Assembly: GCA_002314855.1 (NCBI GenBank)
Contig: DCHQ01000045.1
Location: forward strand, 14,777-24,619
Length of the DNA stretch: 9,843 nucleotides
Source of the DNA: Lachnospiraceae bacterium UBA1748
GTDB taxonomy: Bacteria; Bacillota; Clostridia; Lachnospirales; Lachnospiraceae
Direction of reading: 5' to 3'
In this document: one piece after another, positions 6,698 through 9,843 of the stretch
How the letters are laid out: each line of letters opens with the position of its first letter
Position numbering within the stretch: position 1 is the stretch's first letter
Notes under the pieces: generated by a model
Database searches by the model: none
What the model was told of the DNA's origin: nothing
What the model saw: only the letters and a program-made list of their open reading frames with translations
Program-made: the position numbers and the translations under genes

Positions 6698-7696
6698 ATG
6701 TTTCCAATTATTCTAGAAGATATAAGAATAAATCCAATATTGCCAATATGGTTGGTGGCTACTATATGTGTGCTGCTTCTTTTCTGTAAAAGAAAAGGTG
6801 TTTGGCCATATATCCGTCAGATCATTTTAATTGTGTTGATATTTTTACTGAACCTACGTTTTCAGATACCAAAAGAGGGCGTTCAGATTGAGACTGAAAA
6901 AGTTGAGGCATATATTCTCTTCGTAGTAGATGACACTATTAGTATGGTAGCCAATGATTATGATGGCGAAAACTATTATACAAGACTTGAAGCAGCAAAA
7001 AGCGATTGCCGCTATATATTAGACGAGCTTCAGGGATGTAAGAGCTGCATTATTTCATTTCATAATACCGCACAGCAGCTTACACCTATTACAGATGACA
7101 GTAACTATACATTTGGTATGATTAATGGTATTTATCCACTGTCCTCACTGTATGGAAAGGGAACATCCATAAATGTATGTCGTGAACTAGTTGAAAGTAA
7201 CCTTAAGAAGCTCCATGAAAGAATGGATGGTAAGGTAATAGTATTCTTCATTACTGATGGCGAGATGAACAAAGATGATGAACTTGAGTCATTTGCCAAG
7301 TGTAAGAAGTATATTGATGGCGGTGCTGTTCTTGGATATGGTACAGAAAAGGGTGGCGAAATGTTCCTTAAAGACCAGTATTCAGGTGAGTATGAGCAGG
7401 TTTCTTACTATGATTGGGATACTGGATATAATGAAATAACTGTATCAGAATATGATCCAGTTAATGCTAAGAAGATTGCCAAGGAAATGGGCGTTCCATT
7501 AATTCACAGAGAAAGTGATAGGGATTTTGAGGAGCTTGAGGACCTTGTTGATCAGATAAAAGAAGAAACACTGTCTAATACAGAAAACGGTGTTGAAGAT
7601 ACATATGGTGATGTTTACTATATCTTTGCATGGCCAATTGCATTACTTTTAGCGTTTGAGTTCATTAGCTATAAGAGAAAGGGAAGCGTGAAATGA
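6698..7696 (+). CDS. BatB-like membrane-anchored vWA protein
   Basis: A 332-residue protein with the same plan as its upstream neighbour: helices at about 13-30, 40-53 and 307-324, basic loops KRKGVWPYIR and SYKRKGSVK on the cytoplasmic side, and an outward vWA domain. The metal-ion site is intact in conservative form: D78-D-T-I-S82 (DxTxS), GKGTS with T156, and FITDGE with D187. It is therefore more likely than the DUF58 protein to bind a divalent metal. Sequence similarity to the BatA-like protein is limited to the fold, so the two are old paralogues that may pair. GTGGAG at 6684-6689 supports the ATG at 6698. Its stop overlaps the next ATG (ATGA at 7693-7696). Confidence 0.92.
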   Translation: MFPIILEDIRINPILPIWLVATICVLLLFCKRKGVWPYIRQIILIVLIFLLNLRFQIPKEGVQIETEKVEAYILFVVDDTISMVANDYDGENYYTRLEAAKSDCRYILDELQGCKSCIISFHNTAQQLTPITDDSNYTFGMINGIYPLSSLYGKGTSINVCRELVESNLKKLHERMDGKVIVFFITDGEMNKDDELESFAKCKKYIDGGAVLGYGTEKGGEMFLKDQYSGEYEQVSYYDWDTGYNEITVSEYDPVNAKKIAKEMGVPLIHRESDRDFEELEDLVDQIKEETLSNTENGVEDTYGDVYYIFAWPIALLLAFEFISYKRKGSVK

Positions 7697-8637
7697 GAAA
7701 GGTAATCAATGCCCTTTGGGTTCTTTTGGTACTTGTCCTTATGGTGTTTGTTGTGAATTACGCAAGCAACGAATCCATGATTAAGGCCTATAACAATGGA
7801 ATATATGAAAAAAATAACCTGGCTGTTCTTGGATTTACAGAGCCTTATATTTCACACTACAATCAAGGAAATAATTATTTCCAGCAGGGATATTATGATC
7901 TTGCAATAGAGGAGTATGAGAAAGCACTTGATTATTCTATGCCAGAAGAAACAGAATGTATGGTTAGAATTAATAAGGTCCTTGCTATTACAGCCCCAAT
8001 TGATAAGAAGAAAATAACTGTTCATAATCTTATGGATAATATAGCTATTTTACGAGAGGCCGAGGAGGTTCTTACAGAGAATGGCTGCGCCGATGAGAAA
8101 GGTAAGGGCCATAACAAAGATGCTCAGCAGTTATATGATGATATAGAAGAATTTATCGACGAGCTTGGTGTAGTTGTAAAATTTGTTAAAACAGATGAAG
8201 AGGGTAGAAAGCTTAGCGGAGCAACCATCCAGATTCTTGATGAAGAAGGTAAGGTGATGTATGAATATGAAACATCAGATACACCTTATCTAGAAAAGGG
8301 CTTTAGAATAGGCAGAACCTATACGATGAAAGAAACTAAAGCACCACAGGGATATGCAACGGCAGATGATGTAGTATTCACTATAAATAAAGATGGATCT
8401 GTTACATATGAGAACAAGGACAAGAAAAGTGATTATAACGAGGTTGTAATGATAGATAAAAAGGATGATAGTACTTCTGAGCCACAACCTCAGCCAGATC
8501 CATCAGACCCAACTGATCCAACTGATCCATCAGGTCCAGATGTACCAGTTGCTCCATACGATCCAACAATAAATGTGGGTGACAGACCTAATATTACCGT
8601 TACACCATATGAATATTATGATGGGGAGCCATGGTAG
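7693..8637 (+). CDS. N-anchored TPR protein with CnaB isopeptide domain and Asp-Pro tail
   Basis: A 314-residue protein closing the operon, in the position of the TPR protein BatC or BatE. MRK followed by a hydrophobic helix (about 5-23) is an uncleaved anchor that puts the rest outside. A clear TPR unit lies at 54-86 (YNQGNNYFQQGYYDLAIEEY onward), with more helices to about 157. Residues 160-258 form a Cna-B/SpaA-type domain: KFVKTDEEGRKLSGATIQIL, TSDTPYLEKG, RTYTMKETKAPQGY, VVMIDKK. By alignment with FbaB CnaB2, K166, E214 and D255 are the residues that form and catalyse an internal Lys-Asp isopeptide bond. The tail (262-314) is rich in Asp-Pro repeats and ends in EYYDGEPW, with no LPXTG sortase motif. 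It overlaps the BatB-like gene by ATGA. Function is unknown; a display or binding component of the vWA complex is an inference. Confidence 0.9.
   Translation: MRKVINALWVLLVLVLMVFVVNYASNESMIKAYNNGIYEKNNLAVLGFTEPYISHYNQGNNYFQQGYYDLAIEEYEKALDYSMPEETECMVRINKVLAITAPIDKKKITVHNLMDNIAILREAEEVLTENGCADEKGKGHNKDAQQLYDDIEEFIDELGVVVKFVKTDEEGRKLSGATIQILDEEGKVMYEYETSDTPYLEKGFRIGRTYTMKETKAPQGYATADDVVFTINKDGSVTYENKDKKSDYNEVVMIDKKDDSTSEPQPQPDPSDPTDPTDPSGPDVPVAPYDPTINVGDRPNITVTPYEYYDGEPW
8497..8538 (+). repeat. Asp-Pro-Ser/Thr triplet repeat coding region
   Basis: Codons for DPS, DPT, DPT, DPS and then GP repeat in a nine-base period (for example CCAACTGAT twice at 8509-8526). This encodes an extended, probably cell-wall-spanning spacer following the CnaB domain. 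Such short repeats can change length by slippage. Confidence 0.6.
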
Positions 8638-8656
8638 ACTAAATATGTTATAATAT

Positions 8657-8705
8657 TGATTGCACGTATTGATTTGGTTTAAGACTTAATCAGTAGGTGC
8701 AATCA
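8657..8705. terminator. Long hairpin after the Bat-type operon, probable terminator
   Basis: TGATTGCAC (8657-8665) pairs perfectly with GTGCAATCA (8697-8705). After one G-G mismatch, TATTGATT (8667-8674) pairs with AATCAGTA (8688-8695) with one G-T pair, leaving a 13-base loop. The downstream tract ATTTATGTTT is only moderately T-rich, so termination may be partial. It begins 20 bases after the operon's last stop and precedes nadE. Confidence 0.6.
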
Positions 8706-8764
8706 TTTATGTTTAAATGTAGTATTTTGATAAATCATTAATTCATATAAGGAGAGATGTTGTT

Positions 8765-9496
8765 ATGTTTGATGCAGCCAAAGTAAAAGATGAATGTGTA
8801 CAGTGGATACGTGATTTTTTTGAAAAGAATGGCCCAGGATGTAATGCCATAATTGGAATTTCAGGTGGTAAGGACAGTAGTATTGCAGCAGCTCTTTGCG
8901 TAGAGGCTCTTGGTGTTGATCGTGTAATAGGTGTTCTTATGCCATGTGGCGAGCAGGCTGATATAGCTTCTTCTTATGAGCTTGTTAACCATCTTGGTAT
9001 TAAGCATATGGTAATTAATATTAAGGATGCAGTGGATGGACTTACAAAGGCTCTTCCTTTTGATGTATCTGTTCAAACAAAGACTAATATTCCTCCAAGA
9101 GTTCGTATGACAACTTTATATGCAGTGGGACAGAGTCATAATGGCCGAGTAGTCAATACATGTAATCTTTCTGAGGACTGGGTTGGTTACTCTACTAGAT
9201 ACGGAGATGCAGCAGGTGATTTTAGTCCGCTTAGCTTTATTACAGTTACAGAGCTCAAGCAGATAGGAAAGCTTATTGGGCTTCCAGATAGTCTTGTTGA
9301 AAAAACACCTACAGATGGCCTTCAGTCAAAGACTGATGAGGACAATCTTGGATTTAAATATGCAACTCTTGATAAATATATAAGAGGAATTGAGGAGCCA
9401 GATCCTGAGACTAAGGCCCTTATTGATAAAAAGCATGCAGCTAATCTTTTCAAGCTTCAGTATATGCCATGCTTTGATCCAAAGATTACCTATTAA
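8765..9496 (+). CDS. nadE: NAD synthetase, ammonia-dependent
   Basis: A 243-residue cytoplasmic enzyme that amidates nicotinic acid adenine dinucleotide to NAD using ATP and ammonia, the last step of NAD synthesis. The ATP pyrophosphatase P-loop SGGKDS is at 33-38. CNLSEDWVGYSTRYGD (133-148) is the substrate-binding segment, and TPTDGLQSKTDEDNLGFKYA (181-200) is the conserved C-terminal signature. There is no glutaminase (nitrilase) domain, so ammonia or a separate amidotransferase supplies the nitrogen. Length is at the short end of normal for the single-domain type. AAGGAGAG at 8749-8756 is a strong ribosome binding site. It follows a probable terminator, so it needs its own promoter within 8706-8745 or partial read-through, but no clear -35/-10 pair is visible there. 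Confidence 0.97.
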   Translation: MFDAAKVKDECVQWIRDFFEKNGPGCNAIIGISGGKDSSIAAALCVEALGVDRVIGVLMPCGEQADIASSYELVNHLGIKHMVINIKDAVDGLTKALPFDVSVQTKTNIPPRVRMTTLYAVGQSHNGRVVNTCNLSEDWVGYSTRYGDAAGDFSPLSFITVTELKQIGKLIGLPDSLVEKTPTDGLQSKTDEDNLGFKYATLDKYIRGIEEPDPETKALIDKKHAANLFKLQYMPCFDPKITY

Positions 9497-9509
9497 TCAG
9501 GGATTAATA
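9491..9509. other. Small hairpin over the nadE stop codon
   Basis: TATTAATC (9491-9498) pairs with GATTAATA (9502-9509) across a 3-base loop. It is AT-rich and weak and lacks a T-run, so it is not a convincing terminator; nadE and ddl are probably co-transcribed. Confidence 0.35.
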
Positions 9510-9538
9510 TTACGATAGTAAATTGAATGGAGATTATT

Positions 9539-9843
9539 ATGAAAATAGTAGTTTTAGCAGGTGGTACAAGTACAGAAAGAAATATTTCACTTGTATCAGG
9601 TAAGGGTATTTATAATGCTCTTAAATCCAAGGGACATAAAGTAGTGCTAGTTGATGTATTTCTTGGTGTGGCTGTTGATGATGTTAATAATATTTTTGAT
9701 ATGGATCACGACTGGGCAGCTGATATAGAGGCAGATGCCACAGTAGAACCAGACATTGCTAAGATTAAGTCACTTAGAGAAGATGGTGGAAAGTGTTTCT
9801 TTGGACCTAATGTTCTTGAAATCTGTAAGCAGGCAGATGTTGC
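9539..9843 (+). CDS. ddl: D-alanine-D-alanine ligase (partial, N-terminal 101 codons)
   Basis: The frame begins MKIVVLAGGTSTERNISLVS and is open at the right edge. The AGGTSTERNISLVSGKG segment (residues 7-23) matches the Ddl N-terminal motif GGxSxExxxSxxSG, including the Glu that contacts the first D-alanine. CFFGPNVLEICKQADV (86-101) leads into the expected second N-terminal strand. Ddl is a cytoplasmic ATP-grasp enzyme making the D-Ala-D-Ala dipeptide for peptidoglycan. The catalytic ATP-grasp part lies outside the window, so D-Ala-D-Lac or D-Ala-D-Ser specificity cannot be judged. GGAG at 9529-9532 is well placed for the ATG. It lies 42 bases after nadE in the same direction. Confidence 0.88.
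   Translation, partial: MKIVVLAGGTSTERNISLVSGKGIYNALKSKGHKVVLVDVFLGVAVDDVNNIFDMDHDWAADIEADATVEPDIAKIKSLREDGGKCFFGPNVLEICKQADV

Noticed and set aside
8478..8634. Proline-rich C-terminus as a sortase-anchored cell-wall protein
   Set aside because: There is no LPXTG-type motif, no C-terminal hydrophobic segment and no basic tail. The anchor is the N-terminal helix instead.
8649..8654. Perfect TATAAT just after the TPR-CnaB gene as a nadE promoter
   Set aside because: No acceptable -35 box lies 16-19 bases upstream, and transcripts from it would run straight into the hairpin at 8657-8705.
1..9843. CRISPR array, tRNA, rRNA, insertion sequence, attachment site or phage genes
   Set aside because: No spaced repeats, cloverleaf, transposase, integrase or terminal repeats were found on either strand by eye.

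Overview
The window looks like a chromosomal segment of a low-GC Gram-positive anaerobe. AT-rich coding DNA, strong GGAG-type ribosome binding sites, tight operons with ATGA or near-zero junctions, an N-terminally anchored Cna-type surface domain, and protein style (nadE, ddl and MoxR sequences) all fit Clostridia, most likely a Lachnospiraceae relative such as Butyrivibrio or Pseudobutyrivibrio. The genus is an inference. There is no sign of phage, insertion sequence, CRISPR array or RNA gene, and no gene-free stretch longer than 300 bases.

Left part (1-3234). A membrane acyltransferase runs leftward off the window edge. Its start region is shared with a rightward promoter, giving back-to-back divergent promoters whose -35 boxes almost touch (418-423 and 425-430). 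The rightward transcript starts with a short leader holding two tandem hairpins that carry the same 11-base repeat in their loops. It then encodes a 484-residue cytoplasmic protein of unknown function that appears to combine an EF-Tu domain-2-like beta barrel with two SseB-like domains. A 58-residue DUF3006-like protein follows one base later. A 15-bp hairpin straddling that small gene's stop codon precedes a second membrane acyltransferase, related to the WecH/COG3274 type.

Middle part (3266-8637). Six genes form a compact MoxR/vWA ('Bat'-type) operon: MoxR AAA+ ATPase, DUF58 protein, DUF4381-like one-pass membrane protein, a BatA-like vWA protein, a BatB-like vWA protein, and an N-anchored TPR protein ending in a CnaB domain and an Asp-Pro-rich tail. 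Charge distribution around the membrane segments predicts that the MoxR, DUF58 and DUF4381 modules are cytoplasmic, while both vWA domains and the TPR-CnaB protein face outward. This suggests a cytoplasmic AAA+ chaperone working on or through an extracytoplasmic metal-binding adhesion-like complex. The CnaB domain keeps the Lys, Glu and Asp needed for an internal isopeptide bond and resembles the CnaB2 domain of Streptococcus pyogenes FbaB. This is the most unusual point of the window. No BatD-like gene is present.

Right part (8638-9843). A long hairpin, probably a terminator, closes the operon. It is followed by two housekeeping genes in the same direction: nadE (ammonia-dependent NAD synthetase) and the first 101 codons of ddl (D-alanine-D-alanine ligase), which runs off the right edge.
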